34,218 nucleotides of DNA from Exilispira sp. (lineage in GTDB: Bacteria; Spirochaetota; JAAYUW01). The DNA is taken from contig JAAYUW010000044.1 in assembly GCA_012517545.1 (NCBI GenBank), positions 1 through 34,218 of the forward strand. Direction: 5' to 3'. The position numbers and the translations under genes were made by a program. Of the stretch, positions 8,940 to 16,715 are shown piece by piece. The notes beneath the pieces are model-generated. The model worked only from the letters and a program-made list of their open reading frames with translations. It was not told the DNA's origin and made no database searches. Each line of letters opens with the position of its first letter. The stretch's first letter is position 1.

Positions 8940-9044
8940 AATATGGTTAATATTGATGACAGGCTAGTAAATATTGATGCAGCTAAAAATGCTGGAATAA
9001 ACTCTTATCATTTTTTAGTTTACCTAAAAATTTATTTTAGTTGA
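8940..9044 (+). pseudogene. Possible C-terminal remnant of a HAD-family phosphatase
   Basis: In the same frame, directly after the last stop of the serine-hydrolase relic, the translation reads MVNIDDRLVNIDAAKNAGIN and continues to a TGA at 9042-9044. This matches the motif IV region of HAD-superfamily hydrolases (hydrophobic-DDR-x-x-N-hydrophobic-x-A-A-K-x-x-G). Nothing of the N-terminal DxD motif is nearby, so it appears to be a fragment joined to the preceding relic by deletion. The match covers only about 25 residues. Confidence 0.45.
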
Positions 9045-9069
9045 CAGATTTTTAAAAATTTACTATCTT
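9041..9069 (+). promoter_or_regulatory. ssrA promoter, sigma70-type
   Basis: TTGACA (9041-9046) is a perfect -35. After exactly 17 bases comes TATCTT (9064-9069), a 4-of-6 -10. Transcription would begin near 9076, leaving a short leader to be removed from the tmRNA 5' end by RNase P. The -35 overlaps the last codons of the HAD remnant. Confidence 0.6.
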
Positions 9070-9103
9070 AATATTGTTAATTGATAATAAACATCCATTT
9101 TCT

Positions 9104-9451
9104 GGGGGTGAAAATGGTTTCGACTACCTGGGGATGTTTCTTGCTGCATGCAGACCAGCTGAAAGTCTTAAAACCTTAGCAAACTAAGAACTGACAACAG
9201 TTCACTTGCTTTTGCTGCATAATTTTTATGTAGCAGGGAAAACTCTCCTTACTCCTGGGGTGAGCATTTCCCACGATTACAGGGGAAACTTTTTTTCCTT
9301 TTGCCTGTGGGGAAAAAAAGTAAATAACAGGCTGGTTTGGTTCAAGTTTGCCATTTTATTACTTGAATCAAATGAGATTGAAAAGTGGCTAAGCATGTAG
9401 AAGTAAGTTTCAGAACCTTGTAGGACGGGAGTTCAACTCTCCCCACCTCCA
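9104..9451 (+). ncRNA. ssrA: Transfer-messenger RNA (tmRNA)
   Basis: tmRNA rescues stalled ribosomes. The 5' end GGGGGTG (9104-9110) pairs with CACCTCC (9444-9450) as the tRNA-like acceptor stem, including the G-U at the third pair also seen in E. coli. It is followed by the conserved 5' block AAAATGGTTTCGACTACC. The 3' end holds a T-arm (GGGAG-TTCAACT-CTCCC). The discriminator is A9451; the genome continues ATTC, so CCA is not encoded and must be added. The tag reading frame ends GAC AAC AGT TCA CTT GCT TTT GCT GCA TAA (9193-9222), giving a tag ending DNSSLAFAA. The resume codon is probably GAC (9193) or ACT (9190). The G/C-rich pieces after 9222 fit the pseudoknot region. Confidence 0.95.
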
Positions 9452-9811
9452 ATTCTCTTTTTTCTATTTGAATTTTAGAAATATTTTTAAATCTTATTTT
9501 TCAAAAGTAAACCTGTCCATTTATTTCATCTTTTAATTTCTTTAGAAGCTCTATTTTTTTGATTATTCGATATGCTCTTTTTAATATATGACTATTCTTT
9601 CTCCCATTTTGTTTAAAGTCCTGGTAACAACTTTTCCTTTTTTCAAACTCTATTTTTAACTTTTCTTTTTAAAATCGCATTTCTCTTTTTCATTTTTTTT
9701 AATCAATCTTTACCTGTAACATTATTTTTAGGCAAAGTTTATTAATCGTTTCATCATGGACTGTTCAATTATTATTGAATAAAATTATAATAAAACTTTT
9801 TTTTACATATT
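9452..9811. other. Gene-free spacer downstream of ssrA
   Basis: This stretch of about 360 bases is T-rich on the + strand with many short pyrimidine runs. I see no gene, no tRNA, no strong hairpin terminator and no copy of the dispersed repeat. Confidence 0.6.
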
Positions 9812-9840
9812 TTGACTAAAAATAATTCTTGTTTTAAAAT
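9812..9840 (+). promoter_or_regulatory. psuK-psuG promoter, sigma70-type
   Basis: TTGACT (9812-9817), a 17-base spacer and TAAAAT (9835-9840) make a near-consensus housekeeping promoter. It would start transcription around 9847, about 40 bases before psuK. Confidence 0.65.
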
Positions 9841-9887
9841 AGTTTTGTATCAATGAAAAATTAAAGATAAAATATAGCAGGAAAATT

Positions 9888-10904
9888 ATGGTCTATATAT
9901 TTGGAGGAATTTCTCTGGATATTATTGCCTCAAAGAAATGCTTTGATCTTGGGACATCGAACCCCTTAAAATTCTCTATTAGAGTGGGAGGTGTTGGATT
10001 CAACATACTCAATCATCTTGAGTACAATCATAATATCTTTATTTCAGCTATAGGTAATGATGCATTTGGCCAACTGGTAGTTGAAAAGGTAAGAAGGCAA
10101 AATTTTAATATTGCCATTCAGAATATTAATACTGATTTGAATTTAGAAGATATTTTTAAAAAAAACGATAAGAAGCTTGATAAAATCAATTACAATGATA
10201 ATAAAGATTCTCAATCGAACGAGACTCAAATTTATGAATATCAGCCATCTTTTAAGGTTTTTGGAGATAATTTTGATAATAATATTTGCTTAATAAAAAA
10301 TGATAAATACCAGACATCTATTTATTCTGCTTTTATGGAAGGAGGAAATTGTCTTGTTGCAGCAGCTGATTTTGAAATTATTGAAAAAACTTTAACATTT
10401 GATATAATCCATCCAATACTTGAAAAAGTTGATAGTAAGGATATATGCGTTATTGACTCAAATCTTGATCCAGAGGAGTGCGAAAAGATTATTTTATTTT
10501 TAAACTCAAAAGGATGCAAGATATTTTTTGAAACTATTTCTTTACAAAAAACCTTGAGAGTGGCTAATATTTTAAAAAATATTTTTTTTACAGCTCCAGA
10601 TGTTATAGAGTTCAATGCTCTTTTAGAAGGATACTCAAATATAGAACAGATGATTAGAGATAGAAATATTCAGTATATATTGAAAACTGATGGGGAAAAT
10701 GGGAGTATCTTATATGGATTGGATTTAAAAGAACCTATTCATTTCAAGCCACCAGAGGAATTAGATGTTTATGATACTACTGGTGCTGGAGATTTTTTAT
10801 TATCCAAGATCATTGAAGCTTTTCTTATGTCCAGAAAGATTGAAGAATCCATTAATTATGCATCCGAAAAAGTTGTAGAGTATCTCAAGGAATTAAATAG
10901 ATAG
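9888..10904 (+). CDS. psuK: PfkB-family carbohydrate kinase, probable pseudouridine kinase
   Basis: This 338-residue protein has the ribokinase/PfkB layout. The N-terminus is MVYIFGGISLDIIA, with a glycine-rich RVGGVGFNILNHLEY block at about residues 32-46 that replaces the usual GGxxxN substrate-binding motif. The C-terminal signature DTTGAGD (residues 296-302) contains the catalytic base Asp302. The specific assignment to pseudouridine rests mainly on the adjacent psuG: PsuK phosphorylates pseudouridine to its 5'-phosphate, which PsuG then splits. An Asn/Asp/Lys-rich stretch around residues 85-145 makes it longer and more divergent than typical PfkB kinases. The ATG is preceded by AGGAAAATT. 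It is the first gene of a two-gene operon, 54 bases from psuG. Confidence 0.75.
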   Translation: MVYIFGGISLDIIASKKCFDLGTSNPLKFSIRVGGVGFNILNHLEYNHNIFISAIGNDAFGQLVVEKVRRQNFNIAIQNINTDLNLEDIFKKNDKKLDKINYNDNKDSQSNETQIYEYQPSFKVFGDNFDNNICLIKNDKYQTSIYSAFMEGGNCLVAAADFEIIEKTLTFDIIHPILEKVDSKDICVIDSNLDPEECEKIILFLNSKGCKIFFETISLQKTLRVANILKNIFFTAPDVIEFNALLEGYSNIEQMIRDRNIQYILKTDGENGSILYGLDLKEPIHFKPPEELDVYDTTGAGDFLLSKIIEAFLMSRKIEESINYASEKVVEYLKELNR

Positions 10905-10958
10905 AAATTTAAAGATCAAAAATTAAATAAATTTAAAATTATTTTGATAAGGAATTTT

Positions 10959-11900
10959 ATGGAAATCAAAATTGCAAGAAATGTTTTAAATGCCTTAAAA
11001 AAAGGCACTCCAGTTGTAGCACTTGAATCAACCATTATCTCTCACGGTTTATCTTACCCACATAACATCGAAGTTGCTTTTGAGTGTGAAAAATTGATAA
11101 AAAATAAAGGAATTGTTGCAGCTACGATAGGGATTATCGATGGTGTTCCCACAATAGGACTCGATGAAAAGGAGATAGAAATACTTGCAAAAAGCGAACA
11201 TTCTGGAAATATTATGAAAGCTGCGGCAAAAGATATCTCTCTTTGTTATGCTCAAAAAATTTCAGCAGGAACTACTGTATCAGCAACGCTTTTCCTTGCT
11301 GATTTTGCTGGAATAGCAACTTTTGCCACAGGTGGGATAGGTGGTGTACACAGGGATGTAAATAAAACATTCGATATCTCATCCGATTTGATGGCTTTAC
11401 CAAAATACTCAGCTATAGTTGTTAGTGCTGGATGTAAGTCTATACTGGATATACCAAAAACTCTTGAGATGCTTGAGACTTTAGAAGTACCAATAGTAGG
11501 TTACAAAACAGATGAGTTCCCCGTGTTCTATTCTAGAAAATCGGGTCATAAGCTTGGTTTCACGACAGATAATGTTTCATATATTGTTGATGCTTTCCTT
11601 TTTATGCAGGAAACTTCTGCAAAAGCATCATTACTCGTTGCCAATCCTATACCAGAGGAAGAAGAACTTCCTTATGAAGAAATTAACTTTATACTTGAAA
11701 AAGCTCTTGAACAGATGACACAAAAGCACATTTCAGGTAAAGCTGTTACTCCTTTTCTTTTAGAACAACTTTCCATACTGAGTGAAGGCAAGACAGTTAA
11801 GGCTAACAAAGCTTTAATATACAACAATGTGCAACTTGCTACTGATATAGCCATAAATCTTGAGCCGAATGTTAAAAAAATTAGAAAAAATTTTGTTTAA
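10959..11900 (+). CDS. psuG: Pseudouridine-5'-phosphate glycosidase
   Basis: PsuG cleaves the C-C glycosidic bond of pseudouridine 5'-phosphate to uracil and ribose 5-phosphate. The start is ATG 10959, behind AAGGA (10949-10953); an in-frame TTG at 10944 is less likely. The 313-residue product has the normal family length and the family blocks VALESTIISHGLSYPHN (about 20-36), GTTVSATLFLA (104-114), FATGGIGGVHR (122-132), AGCKSILDIPKT (157-168) and GYKTDEFPVFYSR. Lys160 in AGCKSILD is, by memory of the E. coli enzyme, the equivalent of its Schiff-base lysine. Pairing with a PfkB kinase upstream supports pseudouridine salvage. No transporter is adjacent. Confidence 0.93.
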   Translation: MEIKIARNVLNALKKGTPVVALESTIISHGLSYPHNIEVAFECEKLIKNKGIVAATIGIIDGVPTIGLDEKEIEILAKSEHSGNIMKAAAKDISLCYAQKISAGTTVSATLFLADFAGIATFATGGIGGVHRDVNKTFDISSDLMALPKYSAIVVSAGCKSILDIPKTLEMLETLEVPIVGYKTDEFPVFYSRKSGHKLGFTTDNVSYIVDAFLFMQETSAKASLLVANPIPEEEELPYEEINFILEKALEQMTQKHISGKAVTPFLLEQLSILSEGKTVKANKALIYNNVQLATDIAINLEPNVKKIRKNFV

Positions 11901-12045
11901 GACTAAAATTAAATCTTAAAATCTTTCCTTAATTACAAAATCATGACTAAAATGCTTATAAATGAAAGCTAAATAGAATCTTATAAAAATATAAAGGATA
12001 TTTTACAAGAGTTATCGATTAGGTTTTTCACAAACATAAGTATAA

Positions 12046-12068
12046 ATAGGCTCTTCACATTTTTCTTT
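12046..12068 (+). repeat. Dispersed repeat, partial copy 2
   Basis: These 23 bases (ATAGGCTCTTCAC followed by a T-rich stretch ending CTTT) are identical to 27117-27139. The hairpin half (TTTGTATGG and its partner) is missing here and replaced by AT-rich sequence, so this is a truncated copy. Confidence 0.6.
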
Positions 12069-12119
12069 AAATATTTTATGAAAACAAATTAGTGAGTAAA
12101 TATTAAATAAGCGTAAAAA

Positions 12120-12142
12120 ACAATTTGTAAACAGCAAATTGT
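12120..12142 (-). terminator. Terminator-like hairpin on the minus strand
   Basis: ACAATTTG (12120-12127) and CAAATTGT (12135-12142) form an 8-bp stem with a 7-base loop. Read on the minus strand it is followed at once by a run of T (the A run at 12115-12119), which is the form of an intrinsic terminator with an AT-rich stem. No minus-strand gene lies upstream of it, so any transcript it ends is unknown. Confidence 0.3.
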
Positions 12143-12475
12143 GATAAATAACTATGTTACTTAGTAAATTGCTCGTATAGATATTACATTCATAAAAGAT
12201 TTTATGCTTTAAAAACTTAAATTTACACTGATTAAATGAAATTACATTTATCATCAACACACTATAGACCATCATAATCTTTACTTTTATAAAGTGTAAT
12301 ATAAGTTGAACTTTCATAGTCAACATAATATATATTACCATAGTTATTACCTTTATAGAGTATGACATACCCTTAATCACATTGTAAAAATTATGTTTTA
12401 AGCAACTTTATTTTGAAAATCCTCTGGTTGATAAAAAAAAGAAAATATAAAGCAAAAAAATTTTGATATTGCTAG

Positions 12476-12502
12476 TAATCAAAAAAAAATTTATGTCGAT
12501 AT
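12476..12502 (+). promoter_or_regulatory. Possible flagellar sigma28-type promoter before flgC
   Basis: TAATCAAA (12476-12483), an 11-base spacer and GTCGATAT (12495-12502) resemble the sigma28 consensus TAAAGTTT-N11-GCCGATAA at the correct spacing. The match is partial. Borrelia drives its equivalent operon from sigma70, so this is tentative. Confidence 0.25.
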
Positions 12503-12570
12503 TTTGAGAAGCAAAAAGTAAATGTAATTATATTCAAAGAAGTAAATGATTAAACCTAAAAGAGGTACTT

Positions 12571-13020
12571 ATGCTCGACTCTTTTAATATAGCCTCAACT
12601 GGACTTTCTGCACAAAGATTAAGAATGGATGTAATAGCAAACAATATTGCAAACGCCAACACTACCAGGACACCAGAGGGTGGAGCTTATCAAAGAAAAA
12701 TGGTAATATTTCGAACATATGATGAACAGCCACAGTTCCTTTCACCTTTTACGCCACCTGGTTTTGAACAAAGCAGTGGGAAAGGAGTTAAGGTTGTTAA
12801 AATTGAGTCAGACAGCTCGCCATTTAGACTTGTCTGGGATCCAAATCATCCCGATGCCATTCAGTCTGGTCCTAAAAAAGGTTATGTCTTGATGCCAAAT
12901 GTAAATATAGTAAAAGAGATGACAGACCTTATAAGTGCTTCAAGAAGTTATGAAGCCAATAGTGTCGTTATAACAAACGCAAAACAGCTCTATATGCGAA
13001 GCATAGATATGTTAAAGTAA
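12571..13020 (+). CDS. flgC: Flagellar proximal rod protein FlgC
   Basis: FlgC is a 149-residue axial rod subunit of the flagellar basal body. The N-terminal rod/hook signature is clear (SGLSAQRLRMDVIANNIANANTT, about residues 11-33). The C-terminal amphipathic motif is MTDLISASRSYEANSVVITNAKQ (about 117-139). The length and the internal segment after RKMVIFRTYDEQ fit FlgC rather than FlgB or FlgG. AGAGG five bases before ATG 12571 is the ribosome site. It is the first gene of the flagellar locus: its usual partner flgB is not upstream. A 261-base A/T-rich spacer separates it from fliE. Confidence 0.95.
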   Translation: MLDSFNIASTGLSAQRLRMDVIANNIANANTTRTPEGGAYQRKMVIFRTYDEQPQFLSPFTPPGFEQSSGKGVKVVKIESDSSPFRLVWDPNHPDAIQSGPKKGYVLMPNVNIVKEMTDLISASRSYEANSVVITNAKQLYMRSIDMLK

Positions 13021-13269
13021 AACATTTTATTTTTATCAGGTTATTTATGAAAATTGTTTGAATTTTAGATAAAAAAAATCTTTAAAAAAAGTTAAAAAAA
13101 ATGAAAAAATTAATAAAATAACCTTGATTTATAAAAAAACTATAATATAAATATTACAACGTAGATTAATTGCACTTTTTATTCAAATTATTGCTTATAT
13201 AAATTTTAAAAGTTAAGATAATATATATATAATTTGTTCAATTATTTTTTTCCAAGAGTTTATTATTTT

Positions 13270-13280
13270 GGGGGGAGGGG
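13270..13280 (+). promoter_or_regulatory. G-tract ribosome-binding site of fliE
   Basis: GGGGGGAGGGG (13270-13280) lies one base before the fliE start ATG (13282), in otherwise AT-rich DNA. It provides the anti-Shine-Dalgarno pairing and is a homopolymer-type tract that could slip in replication. Confidence 0.55.
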
Positions 13281-13281
13281 T

Positions 13282-13668
13282 ATGCAGAATATTGGTCAAA
13301 CCAGTTCATTATCCAGCATTTTTAATTCAAGCGTTCAAACATCAAATGTTTCAAAACTTTCAAATATTTCTCCAGATGGTCATATTGTAAAGATGAAGGC
13401 ACTTTACAATAATCACTTCAATTATATAGACAAAGCTGAACCAGCATCTGCAAATTTTCTCGATTATTTAAAAGGTTCAGTTTTGGATACAAATGATTCT
13501 ATAGTATCAGCTGAGCTTTTGCAGCAACAACTCATTGTCGATCCTGATAATACAAATATAGATGAGGTTACCATAGCTGCTAAAGAAGCTGAAGTCGCCT
13601 TAAACCTTACGAAATCGATTATCAATAAACTAATTACTGGATATAAAGAACTTATAAATATAAGGTAA
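13282..13668 (+). CDS. fliE: Flagellar hook-basal body complex protein FliE
   Basis: FliE joins the MS ring to the proximal rod. ATG 13282 is preferred over an in-frame TTG at 13234 because the G-rich ribosome site sits directly before it. The product is then 128 residues, slightly longer than the usual 100-110, the extra length being a Ser/Asn-rich N-terminus. The C-terminal half carries the family pattern: a DPDNTNIDEVTIAAKEAEVAL block (about residues 91-111) followed by LTKSIINKLITGYKELINIR to the end. It lies between flgC and fliF as in most spirochaete operons. Confidence 0.9.
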   Translation: MQNIGQTSSLSSIFNSSVQTSNVSKLSNISPDGHIVKMKALYNNHFNYIDKAEPASANFLDYLKGSVLDTNDSIVSAELLQQQLIVDPDNTNIDEVTIAAKEAEVALNLTKSIINKLITGYKELINIR

Positions 13669-13845
13669 ATTAACATTAAGTTGAATATGTTTAATTTTGT
13701 ATTATAATTATAATAAATGTAATTTATTGTTAGAAATCTAGAAGATAGTATTATCTATTTCTGCAAGCAAATAAGATTTTGCTGCAGGTTTTAACTTTTT
13801 ATATGAATTGATTCAGGAGGAAAGCAGGAGAAGGAGCTTTTTACA

Positions 13846-13853
13846 GGGGGGGG
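13846..13853 (+). promoter_or_regulatory. G8 homopolymer at the fliF ribosome-binding site
   Basis: Eight consecutive G residues (13846-13853) end one base before the fliF ATG (13855). Upstream, 13814-13837 contains three more Shine-Dalgarno-like purine blocks (AGGAGG, CAGGAG, AAGGAG). The 13669-13845 spacer has no gene. Confidence 0.6.
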
Positions 13854-13854
13854 T

Positions 13855-15567
13855 ATGGGTGATTTTTTCAAAAAAATTGTTGATTTTTTCAAAAATACAT
13901 TTTCGAAATTGAACAAAAATCAAAAAATAATCATTATCAGTGTTGCTGCTGCTATAATCATTGCTTTGATTCTAATTATATCTTTTTCATCAAAACCGGA
14001 TAAGACTCTTCTTTTTCAAAAACCATTGACACCAGAGGATTATGCCAAGGTAACAAAAGCACTGAGTGATATGAATGTTGACTTCTCTACTAAAGATGAC
14101 AAATATATAGTAGTTAAAGATACAAAAACTGCTGAAACTCTCAGGATGAAACTTGGTCAACAGGGAGTTATCCCAAATAATGTCACCGGTTGGGAACTCT
14201 TTGATACTCAGAAGTGGACAACAACGGACTTTGAAAGAGATGTTAACCTCAAAAGAGCCGTGAAAGGTGAGATTGAACGACAACTTAAGCTTTTAGATGG
14301 TATTGAAGATTGCTATCTAAATGTTGCCTGGCCAAAGGAAACTCTTTTTTCTACAAATGCTGAACCTGTTACTGCTTCCTTAACTATAATTCCTAAACCA
14401 TATTCCACACTTCTTGAAAATAGAAAACAGATAGAAGGCATTAAAAAACTAGTTGCCTTTGGAATACCTGGATTAAAAGAAGAAAATGTCGTAATTACAG
14501 ACCCTTCTGGAAATATTATTTCAGATTTTTCTTCTGAAGATCAGTCCAGTTACCTGGAAATCGTTAAACAACAACTTCAGATAAAAGAAAGAGAAAGGGT
14601 AAAGATAGAACAAAGAATTCGTGAACAATTACAGAAAATAATTGGACAAAATAAGGTTGATATTCAACTCGATATAGATATTAAATTTGATCAGATAAAA
14701 AGTGAAGCTGATAAGATAATACCAACGGTTTTGAAAGAAGACAATCCAAATACTCCATATGATGATTCGGTTATAGCTCCTAATGTCACGATATCTGAAC
14801 AAACAATAAATAAAGAGTATAAAGGTCCTCAGACTATTCCCGAAGGACCACCTGGAACTGAACCAAATGTCCCTCCGGGTTACAAGGAACTCTTACCAAG
14901 TTCCATAGTCATGAATGAAAACCAGCAAACCAAAAATTATGAGATTTCAAAGGAAAAGGTTACAACATCTCTCACTCCTTATCAGATTAACAAAATAACC
15001 TGTTCTGTAGTTGTTGATGGTAAATGGGAGATAGAGGTAGATGAAAAAGGGAACCTGGTTGTCGATAAAACTAAGCTTGGTTATAAGAGAAAATATACCC
15101 CTGTTGAGCAAGAGGAACTTACAAAGATCGAACAGGTCATAAAAGGTGCTATAGGTTACGATAAGGCAAGAGGAGATATGGTGACTGTTCAGAATATCCC
15201 TTTTAACCATGAAACAGAATTTTCTGCAGAAGATGCTATTATTAAAAGAAAAGAACTTATAAGAAAAGCACTTATAACTTCTTTTGTTTCCATCCTTTTA
15301 TTTTTACTGATTATTGTTTTATATAGAGTTATTGCTGCAGAATTACAGCGAAGAAAAAAATTAAAGGAAGAAGAACTTCTTCGAAAACAGCAGGAACTCA
15401 GAGAAAAGGCTTTGAGGGCAGCTGAAAAGGAAGGGATCGAAGTTGAACTTTCTATGGAAGAGAAAGCTAGACTTGAAATGCAGGAAAATGCTATCAATAT
15501 TGCAAGAGAGCATCCTGAAGAAGTTGCTAAACTTATCAGAACCTGGCTTGCTGAGGATGTTACATAA
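13855..15567 (+). CDS. fliF: Flagellar MS-ring protein FliF
   Basis: FliF forms the membrane-embedded MS ring on which the basal body assembles. The 570 residues show an N-terminal membrane span (about 24-46, IIIISVAAAIIIALILIISF) and the YscJ-like ring-building region with GWELFDTQKWTTTDFERDVN. A Pro-rich periplasmic segment (about 320-345, TIPEGPPGTEPNVPPGY) follows, then a second span at about 470-492 (ALITSFVSILLFLLIIVLY). The charged cytoplasmic tail ends ARLEMQENAINIAREHPEEV and on through the FliG-binding helix (IRTWLAED). Length and layout are normal. Translation depends on an unusual G8 ribosome site. Confidence 0.97.
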   Translation: MGDFFKKIVDFFKNTFSKLNKNQKIIIISVAAAIIIALILIISFSSKPDKTLLFQKPLTPEDYAKVTKALSDMNVDFSTKDDKYIVVKDTKTAETLRMKLGQQGVIPNNVTGWELFDTQKWTTTDFERDVNLKRAVKGEIERQLKLLDGIEDCYLNVAWPKETLFSTNAEPVTASLTIIPKPYSTLLENRKQIEGIKKLVAFGIPGLKEENVVITDPSGNIISDFSSEDQSSYLEIVKQQLQIKERERVKIEQRIREQLQKIIGQNKVDIQLDIDIKFDQIKSEADKIIPTVLKEDNPNTPYDDSVIAPNVTISEQTINKEYKGPQTIPEGPPGTEPNVPPGYKELLPSSIVMNENQQTKNYEISKEKVTTSLTPYQINKITCSVVVDGKWEIEVDEKGNLVVDKTKLGYKRKYTPVEQEELTKIEQVIKGAIGYDKARGDMVTVQNIPFNHETEFSAEDAIIKRKELIRKALITSFVSILLFLLIIVLYRVIAAELQRRKKLKEEELLRKQQELREKALRAAEKEGIEVELSMEEKARLEMQENAINIAREHPEEVAKLIRTWLAEDVT

Positions 15568-15647
15568 AGTTTTTTCTTCCGCAATTGGGGAAGTGCATAA
15601 TTATTAAAATAAATATGTTTATCATTAGTCTCTAAAGAGGTGGAAAA

Positions 15648-16679
15648 ATGGGAAAAGCTGCACCTAAAACAAAGGAAAAGACAAAATTAACCGGTAAAAG
15701 AAAAGCAGCTATTTTTTTAGTTACTCTTGGTTCTGAAGTTGCATCTCAGGTATTAAAATACCTTAAAGAAGAAGAAGTTGACTCTATAACTTATGAAATA
15801 GCCAGGATAGAAAAGGTAGATCCTGAGGAAAGAGATAAAGTTCTGATGGAATTTCAGGAACTTATGATGGCTCAGGACTTCATTACTACCGGTGGTCTTG
15901 ATTATGCGAAAGAGCTTCTGGAAAAAGCATTAGGTTCTCAAAAGGCTGTTGATATTATCAATAGATTGACAACAACTATGGCTGTTAGACCTTTTGAGTT
16001 TGCTAGAAGGACAGATCCACAACATCTCATAAACTTTATACAGAATGAACATCCACAAACTATAGCACTTATATTATCTTATCTTGATATGAAAAAAGCT
16101 GCAACAATACTTCAGCAACTTAATCCTAACCTTCAGGCTGATGTCACAAGAAGAGTTGCAAAGATGGACAGAACTTCACCTGAAATAGTTAGAGAGGTTG
16201 AAAGAATACTTGAAAGGCAGATATCTGCTATAGCTTCGGAAGAGTTTGCCAGTGTTGGTGGAGTGCCAGCTGCAGTTAATATACTAAATTCATCTGATCA
16301 AACTACTCAGAAAAACATTCTTGAAAAACTCGAAGAAGAAGATCCAGAACTTGCTGAAGAGATAAAAAAGAATATGTTTGTATTTGAAGATATCGTTCAG
16401 CTTGACGATAGATCTGTTCAGCGTCTTATTAGAGAAGTTGATACAAATGATCTTGCTAAGGCTTTAAAGAATGTTGAAGCTGAAGTTCAAGATAAAATAT
16501 TTAGAAATATGTCCAAAAGAGGTGCTACTTTACTGAAAGAAGATATGCAATTTATGGGTCCTATAAGGTTGAAAGATGTTGAAGAAGCACAATCGAAGAT
16601 AGTTTCGATCATAAGAAAACTTGAGACTTCTGGGGAGATAACTATTTCTCGTGGAAGTGAAGATGAACTTGTTTACTGA
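15648..16679 (+). CDS. fliG: Flagellar motor switch protein FliG
   Basis: FliG couples the C ring to stator torque. The 343-residue protein has the N-terminal FliF-binding domain (KRKAAIFLVTLGSEVASQVL, about 17-36), the middle armadillo domain with the EHPQTIALILSYL motif (about 131-143) and the C-terminal torque domain. In the torque domain, the MFVFEDIVQLDDRSVQRLIRE block contains the conserved alternating charges that interact with MotA, and the tail EDMQFMGPIRLKDVEEAQ matches the family end. AGAGGTGG precedes the ATG. There is an 80-base gap after fliF. Spirochaetes often carry two fliG copies; only one is visible here and it looks like the functional type. Confidence 0.97.
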   Translation: MGKAAPKTKEKTKLTGKRKAAIFLVTLGSEVASQVLKYLKEEEVDSITYEIARIEKVDPEERDKVLMEFQELMMAQDFITTGGLDYAKELLEKALGSQKAVDIINRLTTTMAVRPFEFARRTDPQHLINFIQNEHPQTIALILSYLDMKKAATILQQLNPNLQADVTRRVAKMDRTSPEIVREVERILERQISAIASEEFASVGGVPAAVNILNSSDQTTQKNILEKLEEEDPELAEEIKKNMFVFEDIVQLDDRSVQRLIREVDTNDLAKALKNVEAEVQDKIFRNMSKRGATLLKEDMQFMGPIRLKDVEEAQSKIVSIIRKLETSGEITISRGSEDELVY

Positions 16680-16715
16680 TTCCGGCTTTATAATTTATAA
16701 TAATAAAGGTATACT

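Larger units (their letters stand above)
11901..12475. other. Gene-poor AT-rich spacer upstream of the flagellar locus
   Basis: About 670 bases separate psuG from flgC. I find one repeat copy (12046-12068), an 8-bp hairpin (12120-12142), imperfect 20-base similar blocks around TTACTTTTATAAAGTGTAAT (about 12280-12300) and TTACCTTTATAGAGTATGAC (about 12345-12365), and a possible sigma28 promoter near its end. No flgB is present. A 122-codon minus-strand frame here is low-complexity and not credible. Confidence 0.6.

Noticed and set aside
9206-9400. 64-codon + strand frame
   Set aside because: It lies wholly inside the tmRNA gene, whose tRNA-like ends and tag frame explain the sequence.
12012-12380. 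122-codon minus-strand frame in the psuG-flgC spacer
   Set aside because: The translation is low-complexity (Ile, Met, Tyr, Lys), has no family resemblance, includes the dispersed repeat and has no convincing ribosome site.
15189-15584. 131-codon minus-strand frame opposite the fliF 3' end
   Set aside because: It is a Ser-rich shadow of the Glu/Lys-rich FliF C-terminal coding sequence.
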